This document shows positions 41,738-51,209 of a stretch of DNA of 64,000 nucleotides, piece by piece. The translations under genes were made by a program, and so were the position numbers. The notes below the pieces were generated by a model that saw only the letters and a program-made list of their open reading frames with translations, ran no database searches and had not been told where the DNA came from. Source of the DNA: Pedobacter metabolipauper (GTDB lineage Bacteria; Bacteroidota; Bacteroidia; Sphingobacteriales; Sphingobacteriaceae); NCBI RefSeq assembly GCF_004362715.1, contig NZ_SNYC01000009.1, positions 146,293 to 210,292 of the forward strand, written 5' to 3'. Position 1 is the stretch's first letter; the number at the start of each line of letters is the position of its first letter.

Positions 41738-44700
41738 TTATCTTAATATGGTTAATGGTCCGGAAACAGTTTTTCGACCTCCCTTTGGGTCGATAATATA
41801 GTAATAAGTTCCAACAGGTAAAGGCTGATTTTTATAATTTCCATCAAATGGGGTGATATAGCCATGGCTGTAGAACACCCGTTCTCCTGAACGGCTAAAA
41901 ACGGACACGCTTGCATCCGGATAGGTCTCCAGATATTTAATCACCCATTGATCATTTACCCCATCCCCATTCGGACTAAAAGCACTTGGGGCAACGATGG
42001 CTTTGAGTACATGTAAATAAACTTTTTCTGTGATGCTGCAACCCTGATCTGATTGTATGGTTAATGTATAAACCCGGTCGTCATCTGCGGTGATCAAAGG
42101 TTCGGGAATATCATCACGGTCCAGACCGGCAGATGGTGTCCATTTATAAGTTAAATTAGAACCTGATGCACTGACTTCCATCTTTTTCTGTCCGCCAATA
42201 AACACGTAAATATCTCTAGTTAGGGTTACTGATGGAATTGGATACACCGTGATGGTTTGTGTTTTAGATTCATCACATCTGTTAGTTGCTGTAAATGTAT
42301 AGGTTAAGGTATGATTGCCTGTACCGGCTACTGCAGGGTCAAATGTTCCGTCAGCAAGAATTCCTGGTCCATCGTACCTGCCTGTACCTTGGATGCCTAT
42401 GGTTTCCCTGGCCTGGTTAATCGTTATTTTTCCACCATTTATACAGATTGGCGGTATTGAGCCGAAAATTACAATTGGAGCAGATTTAACCACAATACTT
42501 TCACTGATTTCCTCAAAGCATTTAGTACCTGAAAAGACAACCATGCGGATGGTAAAATGCTGATCAGCAGTAGTGGTAAAGGCTGGATAAAGAAAGGGAT
42601 AGGTTTCTCCCTCTTCAGGATCTTCATCTACAATGGCTTCTGTTGGCTTATTTAACGCATCGATGTAAAAGATTACCCGCGTAATCTTCCCAAAGTCAAC
42701 TTTCGAGTTATTTTGAACCAAAACTTCTCTGTTGCTGCATAAATTACTTTTGTTCATGACCAAAAGAGCGGGTGTGATCTTACCGCCGTTCACTGTAAAA
42801 TCTTTTGTTATCGTATTAATGCAACCATTTGGATTGATTGTGGTTAAGCTAACCTGATATAGCTTTGCACTGGAATATTTATGAGATCCATCTGTCTGTG
42901 TTGAAGTATTGCCGGCTCCCGAAGCAGGGTCTCCAAAGTTCCACAGATAGGTTAAACCCGATGCACCACCGCCTGTATTCGCCGATAGATTTTTAAAAGT
43001 TACCGCATCATCTTTAAGACAGGCTTCAGGGAGGACAAAATCTGCCAATGGCAATTTGTTAATGGTAACCTGTATTTTTTGGGGCAGGCTTAAACAGCCA
43101 TTATCTGTGCCGGTTACCAGGGTTACTTCATAAACCTTATCAAGAATGTACTTATGTTTGGGGTGCTCTTCCGCTGAGGTTTCTCCATCGCCAAAATTCC
43201 ATAACCATGTATCGATCGTTGCTCCTGGTTCAACCGTTGACTGATTTAGGAACACCACTTCTGTATTTACACATCCTGTTGGACTAACCGAAAATTTAGC
43301 CGTTATTTTGGGTTTTATGGTGATTAACTTCTCAATTACATCAGACATACATCCATCATCCAGTCCGGCAGAAAACTTAATGGTAAAAGATCCTGAATTT
43401 TTATAAATGTGCCTCGGGTTCTGCTCAGTTGAGATCTCCCCATCACCAAAGTCCCACTGCCATTTATTAATTAATCTGCTGGTGATATTTGATTCGCTTG
43501 ATTCCGTAAATATAACTTCGGCATAGGTACAGGCATCATCAGCAGCACCAAACTTAGGCGTTGGAATTGGGTATACATCAAATGTAAATTCATATTCAAC
43601 ATCTGCTCCCAGGCAATTGTCCAGATTCGGCATTTCTGCACTTACAACCATCTTATGTTGTTTTATCGAATCAAATGTAATGTTCTTATCATACAGGTAT
43701 ACATAGGTTAACCCATTTGCGGTTGGCACCTCCTGTGGTACCGGTGTATACTCAACACCGGCCAGATCATCCAATGTCCAGATAATTTTAATGGCCTTAT
43801 AGGAAAGTACGATTTTAAAATCTGAAGCCTGATTCAAACATGCATTTTGCGCATCTATCTTAGTGGTCTTATTACTGATCAGTAAATAATTATTTGCTGC
43901 GAGGTTGGTACCTGCAGAATAGGCATAGGATTCATGGTCACCGAATCCATAGGCTATCGCATTAAAACCATCACTTGCTGTAAGTGTAGAACTAATCTCA
44001 TTGATATTGATCTGTATGCTGGAATATTCCGGTTTGGAAGGAATTATACTCCATGTTCCATTTGATGGAGCTGATCCATTTATTTTAAAAGATGATATGG
44101 CAGAAGTTTTCATACATACATTGATGTATCTTTCTATAATATTTTCCCTGTCTGATGAGAATAAAGTAACAGACTTGATATTAAACTCAATGGGATTGAG
44201 CATGACCATTTCAGGGTCGCCATAAAGATCGCCGCCTATTGCCGATGTACAATCCTGTGTAAGTGAGTACTGCGCCACACTGATCTTCTTATCGGCAGTA
44301 ACAAATAAAGATTGTGTTAATATTTGGTTATCCTGGTAGTAATCTCCAGCTTTTGCAATAACAATCGTATTGCCATTAAACTGAACTTTAGTATTATCCT
44401 CCTGTGCAATGATCCTAATATAGTATGTCCTGTCTTTAAAAGGTACAATTCCATAATTTTTACCCCAGCTTGTTGTTGGATAAAGCTGTTGAAAAAGCGG
44501 ATCTCTGGAATTCGAGCAGCCAATAGTTAAGGAGGTACTACCTGAAAAAGCGGCAAAACGTTTGCTGCAGTTATCGGCAGATGCCGGATCTATCTCCACA
44601 AAAGTACCCGTAAGATCTTCAGTGTTGCCTGGCATATACTGATAAACCTCACCAGCTTTTGCAAGAGCAATCTTAATGACCACCCCGTTGTTTCTATGGA

Positions 44701-45238
44701 GCAGCAGCGAGGTATTGTCTTCTGTGGCTATCAATGTTAAAAAATTCCTGTTTATACCGCCCTGTGCAGCATCCTGTGTATAATTCATAGAATAATACTT
44801 CTGCCCGAGTGATTCTGTAGGCAAAATCAGGGATGCTGCAGACCTGGCACCTGCATAGATATGCGCATAAACGGCTACCTTAGGCTTACCTGGAGTAACT
44901 ACGATATGAATGCCTTTTTGAGAAAGTACCGCATTACTTTGTACCTCTGAAATATACGCATCTGTTCTGGGGATATCAAAAGGAACGGCTTCATTTGCAG
45001 GAATAGCAGTAAGACCGCTGGTATAACTGCCGCAGCTAACCACTACTTCAGAAGTTGTTTTTGAGGTTACGTAGATACGGATGTTCGCGTACTGGATACC
45101 GCGATTATTTTCGGATGGGTCGTGAGTTGGAAAGGTGGTCCAGAAATCTATACCTTCATTTGATATATTCTGCGCCGCCAAATTAGAAATAAAAGGGAAA
45201 TAAATTAGCAATAGGATGACTAACCCCAGTTTTTTCAT
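41738..45238 (-). CDS. Large T9SS-secreted PKD-repeat protein with type B sorting domain
   Basis: A protein of 1166 residues. A signal peptide (LGLVILLLIYFPFISNLAAQ) is followed by an IgGFc-binding-like N-terminal domain (about 25-480: EGIDFWTTFPTHDPSENN, VYAHIYAGARSAASLILPTE). Three PKD domains follow, with WQWDFGDGEISTEQNP, WLWNFGDGETSAEEHP and YLWNFGDPASG (about 590-830). The C-terminal gliding-motility type sorting domain is AFSPNGDGVNDQW to the end (about 1080-1166). It should be exported by the Sec and type IX systems and displayed on or released from the surface, probably as an adhesin. The PorP/SprF partner is encoded directly downstream. Confidence 0.9.
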   Translation of the reverse strand: MKKLGLVILLLIYFPFISNLAAQNISNEGIDFWTTFPTHDPSENNRGIQYANIRIYVTSKTTSEVVVSCGSYTSGLTAIPANEAVPFDIPRTDAYISEVQSNAVLSQKGIHIVVTPGKPKVAVYAHIYAGARSAASLILPTESLGQKYYSMNYTQDAAQGGINRNFLTLIATEDNTSLLLHRNNGVVIKIALAKAGEVYQYMPGNTEDLTGTFVEIDPASADNCSKRFAAFSGSTSLTIGCSNSRDPLFQQLYPTTSWGKNYGIVPFKDRTYYIRIIAQEDNTKVQFNGNTIVIAKAGDYYQDNQILTQSLFVTADKKISVAQYSLTQDCTSAIGGDLYGDPEMVMLNPIEFNIKSVTLFSSDRENIIERYINVCMKTSAISSFKINGSAPSNGTWSIIPSKPEYSSIQININEISSTLTASDGFNAIAYGFGDHESYAYSAGTNLAANNYLLISNKTTKIDAQNACLNQASDFKIVLSYKAIKIIWTLDDLAGVEYTPVPQEVPTANGLTYVYLYDKNITFDSIKQHKMVVSAEMPNLDNCLGADVEYEFTFDVYPIPTPKFGAADDACTYAEVIFTESSESNITSRLINKWQWDFGDGEISTEQNPRHIYKNSGSFTIKFSAGLDDGCMSDVIEKLITIKPKITAKFSVSPTGCVNTEVVFLNQSTVEPGATIDTWLWNFGDGETSAEEHPKHKYILDKVYEVTLVTGTDNGCLSLPQKIQVTINKLPLADFVLPEACLKDDAVTFKNLSANTGGGASGLTYLWNFGDPASGAGNTSTQTDGSHKYSSAKLYQVSLTTINPNGCINTITKDFTVNGGKITPALLVMNKSNLCSNREVLVQNNSKVDFGKITRVIFYIDALNKPTEAIVDEDPEEGETYPFLYPAFTTTADQHFTIRMVVFSGTKCFEEISESIVVKSAPIVIFGSIPPICINGGKITINQARETIGIQGTGRYDGPGILADGTFDPAVAGTGNHTLTYTFTATNRCDESKTQTITVYPIPSVTLTRDIYVFIGGQKKMEVSASGSNLTYKWTPSAGLDRDDIPEPLITADDDRVYTLTIQSDQGCSITEKVYLHVLKAIVAPSAFSPNGDGVNDQWVIKYLETYPDASVSVFSRSGERVFYSHGYITPFDGNYKNQPLPVGTYYYIIDPKGGRKTVSGPLTILR

Positions 45239-45262
45239 AACAATAAATTCTTATCCCGACTC

Positions 45263-45730
45263 CTAAGATAGGAGATTCTGCCGTAATAAAAACTCAAGCT
45301 GCCTGTTTGCCAGCAGCAGCTGTTCAGTAAGTTCGCGGTTTTCTTTTCTTAGAGAATAAATTTCATAGGCCTTTTCGATGTTGATTCTCAAGTCTTCATC
45401 CATCCATGGTTTCTGTATATACTTATAAACCTGGCCTTTATTTATTGCATCAATCACGGCATTGATATCTGCATATCCTGTTAAAAGGATCCGGATCGGA
45501 TCAGGAAAATCAGGGATAATGGATTCTAAAAATTCTATACCCGTAGTGACGGGCATACGCTGATCAGTAATGATAATTTCAATGTTCTCAGTCTCTAATA
45601 TTTTCCGGCCTTCTGCGGCAGACTCCGCAGTAAAAATATTGAATAATCTTCTAAACCCAGCTTTGAAAGAGTTGAGATTATGTATCTCATCATCTACGTA
45701 CAAAACATTTATCGATGTTTCATTATTCAT
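45263..45730 (-). CDS. Receiver-domain response regulator with coiled-coil tail
   Basis: A protein of 155 residues with a single receiver domain (VLYVDDEIHNLNSFKAGFRR, phosphoacceptor in IIITDQRMPVTTGIEF, LLTGYADI, YIQKPWMDEDL). A short Leu/Glu-rich coiled coil of about 30 residues follows. There is no DNA-binding domain. The sequence is strikingly similar to the receiver of the hybrid protein at 51210 (FKAGFRR, FPDPxRILLTGY, KPW). The gene is divergent from the E1-nitroreductase operon and ends 24 nt before the start of the large T9SS gene, so it could regulate either neighbour by protein contact. Confidence 0.88.
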   Translation of the reverse strand: MNNETSINVLYVDDEIHNLNSFKAGFRRLFNIFTAESAAEGRKILETENIEIIITDQRMPVTTGIEFLESIIPDFPDPIRILLTGYADINAVIDAINKGQVYKYIQKPWMDEDLRINIEKAYEIYSLRKENRELTEQLLLANRQLEFLLRQNLLS

Positions 45731-46005
45731 ATTCTCTTGATGTTTTTGTTAAAGATATTGCTTTTCCGAGTTTTAAAGAACTTTTTTGGTCTAAAAATTA
45801 TTTCTTTGAATACTTACGAAATATTTTAATAAATGGCTTTGCTCTTGAAATATCTCATATTCAGCCTCTAATAACAAAACGGGGGAATAACTAAAAATAA
45901 AGTTAAGAATACGTTTTCATTATCACATTAAAAAAGTATAATTTTAGTAGATTTTAGTTCAGAAGCTGAATTACATTGCGGGGGCAAATATTTTCATACA
46001 AGCGA
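45731..46005. other. Divergent intergenic region
   Basis: This 275-bp A+T-rich region separates the lone receiver gene from the E1-nitroreductase operon. I saw no TAnnTTTG box with a correctly spaced TTG in either direction, no hairpin with a T-run and no small gene. Both transcripts presumably start here, perhaps from non-consensus or alternative-sigma promoters. Confidence 0.5.
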
Positions 46006-48339
46006 ATGCATTTAGATAAAAGTTTTAACAAGATAAATGAATTTATTTTAGGTTCAAAATTGTATAAAGATATTTATACACCTTCTTTTTATAGATTAAG
46101 TAACCATGAAGATTCAGAAAAACTAGCAGCTCTACTCCAGGAAAAACCACACATACAGGTATTTGACACGCTCATCAACCAACTAACAGATCTGGTAAAA
46201 GGGCTTAATCCAAAAGTTATTTTCAATAAGGATACGATTGACGCTGCCATTAAAGATCATGTGGGCACTATTGAACCTTTTAAGTACGGCGTATGGGTGT
46301 ACTATCCATGGATGGAAAAAGTGGTTCATATTCTGGATCAGCAAGAATTTATCCAGGTTCGCACCAATCGCAACAAACATAAGATCACACAAGAGGAACA
46401 GGATCGGTTAATGCAGAAAAAAATTGGTGTTATCGGGTTATCGGTAGGCCAGTCGGTTTCATTAACGCTTGCTATTGAAAGGGGCTGCGGAGAATTGCGC
46501 ATTGCTGACTTCGATGTGCTCGACCTCACCAATTTAAACCGGATCCGTTCTGGTGTACACAATATAGACCTCAAAAAAACAGTCATTGTTGCCCGTGAAA
46601 TTGCAGAGATAGATCCATTTTTAAAGGTTACCTGTTTTCATGAAGGCATTACTGAAGATAACATTGATGCCTTTTTAACGGAAAATGGCAAACTGGATCT
46701 GCTGATCGATGAATGTGATGGGATAGCCATTAAGATCCTGTGCAGAACAAAAGCCAAAGGGTACCAGATTCCGGTATTAATGGAAGCAAGCGACCGTGGC
46801 ACAATCGATATAGAAAGGTTTGATCTTGAACCTGAGCGTCCTATTCTTCATGGATTTATTGAGCATCTCGATATTTCTAAAGTAAAAGACCTTAAAACCA
46901 ATGAAGAAAAAATCCCTTACATCTTACCAATAGCGGGTGTAGAAACCTTATCCACCCGGATGAAAGCTTCCATGCTTGAAATTGAGCAAACCATTACCTC
47001 ATGGCCACAGCTTGCCAGTGCAGTTACGTATGGCGGCGGGATAACGGCAGATCTTTCCAGAAGGATCTTATTAGATATGCTTCATATTTCGGGAAGGTTC
47101 TTTGTAGACATTGAAGAGATCATTTCCAATCCGGAACCTCAGCATGCTGTGTCCGAAGAACTGTCTGTTGAGAAAGGGATCACCTTTGATGAGATCAGGG
47201 AATCTGTAAAGCAGGTTAGTTTTGAGAAAATAGCTAATCCGTTGATCTTATCTGACGATCAGTTGAACCAAATCATTTCCATTGCTCAAAAGGGCAGCTC
47301 TGCAGGGAACAATCAGCCCTGGAAATGGCTCTACAACGACGGTGCACTATATCTGTTTCACGATACAGAACGTTCATTTTCCTTTGCCAACCAACAGAAT
47401 ATAGCGGCCTATCTCAGTTTTGGCCTGGTCATTGAAAGTATCCGGCTAAAGGCAGAGACTTTTAATGTATTGGTTCATGAACACACATTTCCTGACCCCA
47501 CTCTGCCTACCCTGATTACTATCCTGCAATTTTCCAAGCTGCCAGATACACAGGTAAAAGATCCTTTAGCTGATTTTACAGCATTGAGACATACCAGCAG
47601 AAACCGGCCGAAGGAAATAATACCAATGAACGCATTGCACTTAGCCGAAATTAAAGAAGCTGCAGAGCAGGTTGATGGTGCAAAGTTTTACAGCATTGAA
47701 AACCCGGCAGACCTTAATAAAATTGCCAATATATTGGGAGAAGCAGACAAGCTTCGTCTTTTTACCCCTTCAGGACATCACGAGCTTTTTAATCTTGAAC
47801 TGAGATGGACAAAAGAACACAGCAGGGAAACCGGCAGCGGCTTAGACCTGGAATCCTTTGAACTTACTCCCGGAGAATCAGTTGGTATGCGGATCGCTAA
47901 AGACCCTAAAGTGCTTCACTTGTTAAAAGATTGGAAAGGTGGTGGCGGACTGGAGCGTTTGTCCCGAAAATCAGGCATTGCTTCCGCCGCATTGGGTTTG
48001 ATTACCATGCCTTATTTTAACGCTGATAACTTTATTGCTGGCGGAAAAGCGATAGAAAGAATGTGGTTAGCTGCAAATAAGAACCAGGTTTCGATCCATC
48101 CTATGACTGCAAGTATTTTACATTTCAATGTGCTTAAGTATAGTGATGCCTTAAATGATGACCTTTTCCTAAAAGATAAATTCACGGAACTTAATAACAT
48201 ATTTTACGATTGTTTTTCAAGTTCAGATCCAAACGATGTTCCCATTTTTCTTTTTAGATTATTTTATGCAGAAAAGCAAAGTCCCCCTTCTGAGCGTTTG
48301 CCAATAGAACAGATATTTATGTCAAACAGCAGCAAATAA
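46006..48339 (+). CDS. E1-like (ThiF) and nitroreductase fusion, Rv1355c/MoeY-type
   Basis: A protein of 777 residues; the ATG at 46006 is preferred to a TTG at 45976. An N-terminal region of about 135 residues is followed by an E1-like adenylating domain: KIGVIGLSVGQSVSLTLAIE (nucleotide loop), RIADFDVLDLTNLNR (Asp and Arg fingers), then LLIDECDGIAIKIL. The C-terminal half (about 390-777) is nitroreductase-like, with GSSAGNNQPWKWLY for flavin binding, FTALRHTSRNRPKEI, and LITMPYFNADNFIAGGKAIERMW. This fusion is known as the Rv1355c family; its reaction is unknown. It is the first gene of a signalling operon and its stop touches the acyltransferase start. Confidence 0.85.
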   Translation: MHLDKSFNKINEFILGSKLYKDIYTPSFYRLSNHEDSEKLAALLQEKPHIQVFDTLINQLTDLVKGLNPKVIFNKDTIDAAIKDHVGTIEPFKYGVWVYYPWMEKVVHILDQQEFIQVRTNRNKHKITQEEQDRLMQKKIGVIGLSVGQSVSLTLAIERGCGELRIADFDVLDLTNLNRIRSGVHNIDLKKTVIVAREIAEIDPFLKVTCFHEGITEDNIDAFLTENGKLDLLIDECDGIAIKILCRTKAKGYQIPVLMEASDRGTIDIERFDLEPERPILHGFIEHLDISKVKDLKTNEEKIPYILPIAGVETLSTRMKASMLEIEQTITSWPQLASAVTYGGGITADLSRRILLDMLHISGRFFVDIEEIISNPEPQHAVSEELSVEKGITFDEIRESVKQVSFEKIANPLILSDDQLNQIISIAQKGSSAGNNQPWKWLYNDGALYLFHDTERSFSFANQQNIAAYLSFGLVIESIRLKAETFNVLVHEHTFPDPTLPTLITILQFSKLPDTQVKDPLADFTALRHTSRNRPKEIIPMNALHLAEIKEAAEQVDGAKFYSIENPADLNKIANILGEADKLRLFTPSGHHELFNLELRWTKEHSRETGSGLDLESFELTPGESVGMRIAKDPKVLHLLKDWKGGGGLERLSRKSGIASAALGLITMPYFNADNFIAGGKAIERMWLAANKNQVSIHPMTASILHFNVLKYSDALNDDLFLKDKFTELNNIFYDCFSSSDPNDVPIFLFRLFYAEKQSPPSERLPIEQIFMSNSSK

Positions 48340-49026
48340 ATGGTAAGGTTTAGGGCATTTAAAGCGACAGAAGACGAAGAAGCTTGTTATAAGTTTATTG
48401 ACGGACACAGAAAAGTTCTTGAAATCTATGGGATCACCATGATCACTTCTGCCAAGCATCAATGGGTTACTCATGATAATACTTATGTGATCCTTGTGGA
48501 ATCACTTGAGGATGGGCGGGCGCTGGGTGGTGCGCGCATCCAAATTGCTGATGAGGAATTAAAACTTCCAATTGAAGACGCCATTGGAAAGATTGATGTA
48601 AACATCTACAAACAGCTGGAAGAACGGAAAAAATTAAAAACAGGCGAACTATGCGGCCTGTGGAATTCAAGGGAAATTGCAGGCTTTGGTGTCGGAAGTA
48701 TCTTCCTGATCCGTGCCTCCGTTGCTTTAGCCTATACGTTGGGTCTGGCCAGTTTATTTGCATTATGTGCTCCGGCAACAGTTAGGGGCGGTAAAAAAAC
48801 AGGGTTTGATGTGAACATTGAATTGGGTAATAACGGTCAGTTCTATTATCCTAAATTAGACCTTATAGCTACTGCTGTAGTTATTGATAACCTGAGAACA
48901 CTTGAAAAAGCTGAACCAGACATCAGAGAGCTGGTTTTCGACCTGATCAATAACCCGCAACAGATTAGAAAAGAAACCGGACCCAAAGGTGAAATTGATG
49001 TAATGTATGATTTAAAAATTACTTAA
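48340..49026 (+). CDS. GNAT-fold acyltransferase resembling acyl-homoserine-lactone synthases
   Basis: A protein of 228 residues whose ATG directly follows the TAA of the E1-nitroreductase gene. The order VILVESLEDGRALGGARIQI, then KTGELCGLWNSREIAGFGVGSIFLIRASVALAYTLG, resembles the LuxI/FeeM group, with a D/E-G-R-xxGxxR strand and an E-L-x-x-L strand before the acyl-CoA/ACP pocket. It lacks a signal peptide. I infer an N-acyltransferase making a small acylated product together with the E1-nitroreductase protein. The identification is by pattern only; the key LuxI residues need a structural alignment. Confidence 0.55.
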   Translation: MVRFRAFKATEDEEACYKFIDGHRKVLEIYGITMITSAKHQWVTHDNTYVILVESLEDGRALGGARIQIADEELKLPIEDAIGKIDVNIYKQLEERKKLKTGELCGLWNSREIAGFGVGSIFLIRASVALAYTLGLASLFALCAPATVRGGKKTGFDVNIELGNNGQFYYPKLDLIATAVVIDNLRTLEKAEPDIRELVFDLINNPQQIRKETGPKGEIDVMYDLKIT

Positions 49027-49038
49027 CACGGTCAGATT

Positions 49039-51192
49039 GTGAAGCTAAATCAAAGGATCATCATTTATTTGAGCTGTTTTGCAGCCCTGCTCTTATTCCA
49101 GAATAAGGGTTATAGTCAGGTTATAACAATCAGCAAAGACATTAGCCAGCAACAAAATATAAGTGACCAGATCTCCGTGTATGAAGATGTTTCCGGCAAA
49201 CTAGCACTTGAAAAGGTGATTGCAAAAAAAGGTTTTGAACCCAATACGAGTAACGTTTCAAACTTTGGCCTGACAACTTCGAAGATCTGGGTAAAGATCG
49301 AATTAGTAAATCCCCATCTTAAAAAAGATGTTTTCCTGGAAATCAAGAACCACTCTTATGATGAAGTGGTTTTTTATAACCCCGATTCATCCGGAAACTT
49401 TAAAAAAAAATACTCCGGGCAAAACATTCCACTTAGCAAACGTGACATCCCCCACCAGAACACGCTGTTTAAGCTATCTCCTTTGGCATCAGACACGACA
49501 GTACTATATATCAGTATTTTATCATCAAACCCGATTACATTACCAATTTATCTGGGGAGCTCCAATGCTACTTTAGCTGCTATTTCTTTTGACAACACGA
49601 TTTTCAGTTTGTACATCGGCCTTATTATTACGATGTTCCTATATAATATCTTTATTTACTTCACGGTCAGGGATAAAAGTTACCTCTACTATGTAATTTA
49701 TATTTTTAGTGTTGGGTTTACACAAATGTCTCTAAAGGGATACTCATTGGTATATCTTTGGGGAGACAGTGTTTGGCTCAATAACCAGGGCGTGGTTTTT
49801 TCTATTGCATTTGTGGGCATAACTTCCGTTCTCTTTGCGAAAGTTTTTTTACACGTCAGAACTTTCTTAAAAAAAGTAGACCGCTACTTAAATATTCTGA
49901 TTGTTCTCTACACCATTGGTTTCCTGATCAGTATTTGTGGTTATCCGATCCTGGCGCAGCAGGTCTTACAAATTATAACGGTGATTGCCTCTATATCTGT
50001 AATTACCACGGGTGTTTTAATCTATCGAAAAAAATACCGTCCGGCATTGTATTTTACAGTTTCCTGGTCTTGCTTTTTAATGGGTGTCATCGTATTTATC
50101 CTAAAGGACGTTGGTGTACTACCCCCTGTATTTTTCACAAATAACGCGATTCTCATCAGTTCAGGCCTTGAGGCGGTATTGCTTTCTTTTGCCCTGGCGG
50201 ATAAGATCAATATCTTTAAGAAGGAAAAAGAAGAATCACAGGCAGAAGCCCTGCGGATCTTAACAGAAAATGAAAAATTAGTACGTGAACAAAATGTTGT
50301 TCTGGAAATAAAAGTAAAGGAGCGGACAGAGGAATTAGAAAACACCAATGAATCTTTAAATACTGCATTGACCGATCTTAAAGAGGCTCAGTCACAATTG
50401 GTAGATGCAGAGAAAATGGCTGGCCTTGGTCAGTTAACAGCAGGAATTGCACATGAAATTAACAATCCAATAAACTTTGTTACGTCCAATATTAAGCCAT
50501 TGGAGCTTGATATTAATGAATTGAATGAAGTAATCACCATGTATGAGCAGTTGGATCTGCAAGGCGATATTGAACAACAATTGGGAAAGATCGAATCTTT
50601 TAAAAGGCGAATTGATATTGAGTTTGTAAGAGATGAAATAAAATCATTACTCTCCGGAATTGGCGATGGTGCTAAAAGAACTGCAGAAATTATCAGAAGT
50701 CTTAAGAATTTTAGCCGCCTGGACGAGAATGACACCAAGCCTGTCGATTTAAATGAGGGACTGGACTCTACCCTGGTTCTGATCCGTAGTACTTTTCCTG
50801 CTAATCTGAAGATCATCAAAGAATACAGTACGATCCCCTTGGTTGAGTGTATGGCGGGAAAAATAAACCAGGTATTTATGAACCTGATTACAAATGCCAT
50901 ACAAGCAATCAGGTCAAAAGAGTTACAGGAAGAAGAAGAATTCATTACCATCAGGACCTGGCTGGAAGATGACCAGGTTAAGATCAGCATTAAAGATTCC
51001 GGAACCGGAATGACGGAAGAGGTTAAGCAAAAGATCTTTGAACCTTTTTTTACAACCAAAGATGTTGGAGAAGGAACGGGTCTGGGATTATCGATTGTAT
51101 TTCGGATTATTGAAAATCACAAAGGAAATATTGATGTTATAACAAAAGTAAATCAAGGTACCGAATTTATTATTAACTTGCCTTTAAACTGA
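49039..51192 (+). CDS. 7TM-DISM sensor histidine kinase
   Basis: A protein of 717 residues starting at GTG 12 nt after the acyltransferase stop, which gives a proper signal peptide (IIIYLSCFAALLLFQNKGYSQ). Residues 30-165 form a 7TMR-DISM extracellular sensory domain with a jelly-roll pattern. Seven membrane helices follow (about 180-385, with YLYYVIYIFSVGFTQMSLKGY). A coiled coil (395-455) leads to an HK domain with His472 in GQLTAGIAHEINNPINF and an ATPase lobe with NQVFMNLITNAIQAI and GEGTGLGLSIV. The DISM domain is thought to bind small ligands; a product of the upstream biosynthetic pair is an attractive candidate. Confidence 0.92.
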   Translation: MKLNQRIIIYLSCFAALLLFQNKGYSQVITISKDISQQQNISDQISVYEDVSGKLALEKVIAKKGFEPNTSNVSNFGLTTSKIWVKIELVNPHLKKDVFLEIKNHSYDEVVFYNPDSSGNFKKKYSGQNIPLSKRDIPHQNTLFKLSPLASDTTVLYISILSSNPITLPIYLGSSNATLAAISFDNTIFSLYIGLIITMFLYNIFIYFTVRDKSYLYYVIYIFSVGFTQMSLKGYSLVYLWGDSVWLNNQGVVFSIAFVGITSVLFAKVFLHVRTFLKKVDRYLNILIVLYTIGFLISICGYPILAQQVLQIITVIASISVITTGVLIYRKKYRPALYFTVSWSCFLMGVIVFILKDVGVLPPVFFTNNAILISSGLEAVLLSFALADKINIFKKEKEESQAEALRILTENEKLVREQNVVLEIKVKERTEELENTNESLNTALTDLKEAQSQLVDAEKMAGLGQLTAGIAHEINNPINFVTSNIKPLELDINELNEVITMYEQLDLQGDIEQQLGKIESFKRRIDIEFVRDEIKSLLSGIGDGAKRTAEIIRSLKNFSRLDENDTKPVDLNEGLDSTLVLIRSTFPANLKIIKEYSTIPLVECMAGKINQVFMNLITNAIQAIRSKELQEEEEFITIRTWLEDDQVKISIKDSGTGMTEEVKQKIFEPFFTTKDVGEGTGLGLSIVFRIIENHKGNIDVITKVNQGTEFIINLPLN

Positions 51193-51209
51193 AACTAACA
51201 TAGTTTATT

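Noticed and set aside
50430..51059. A 209-codon open frame antisense to the DISM kinase gene
   Set aside because: It is a shadow of the conserved kinase and ATPase domains on the other strand. Its translation is Ser/Ile-rich without any domain, and no promoter or ribosome site precedes it.
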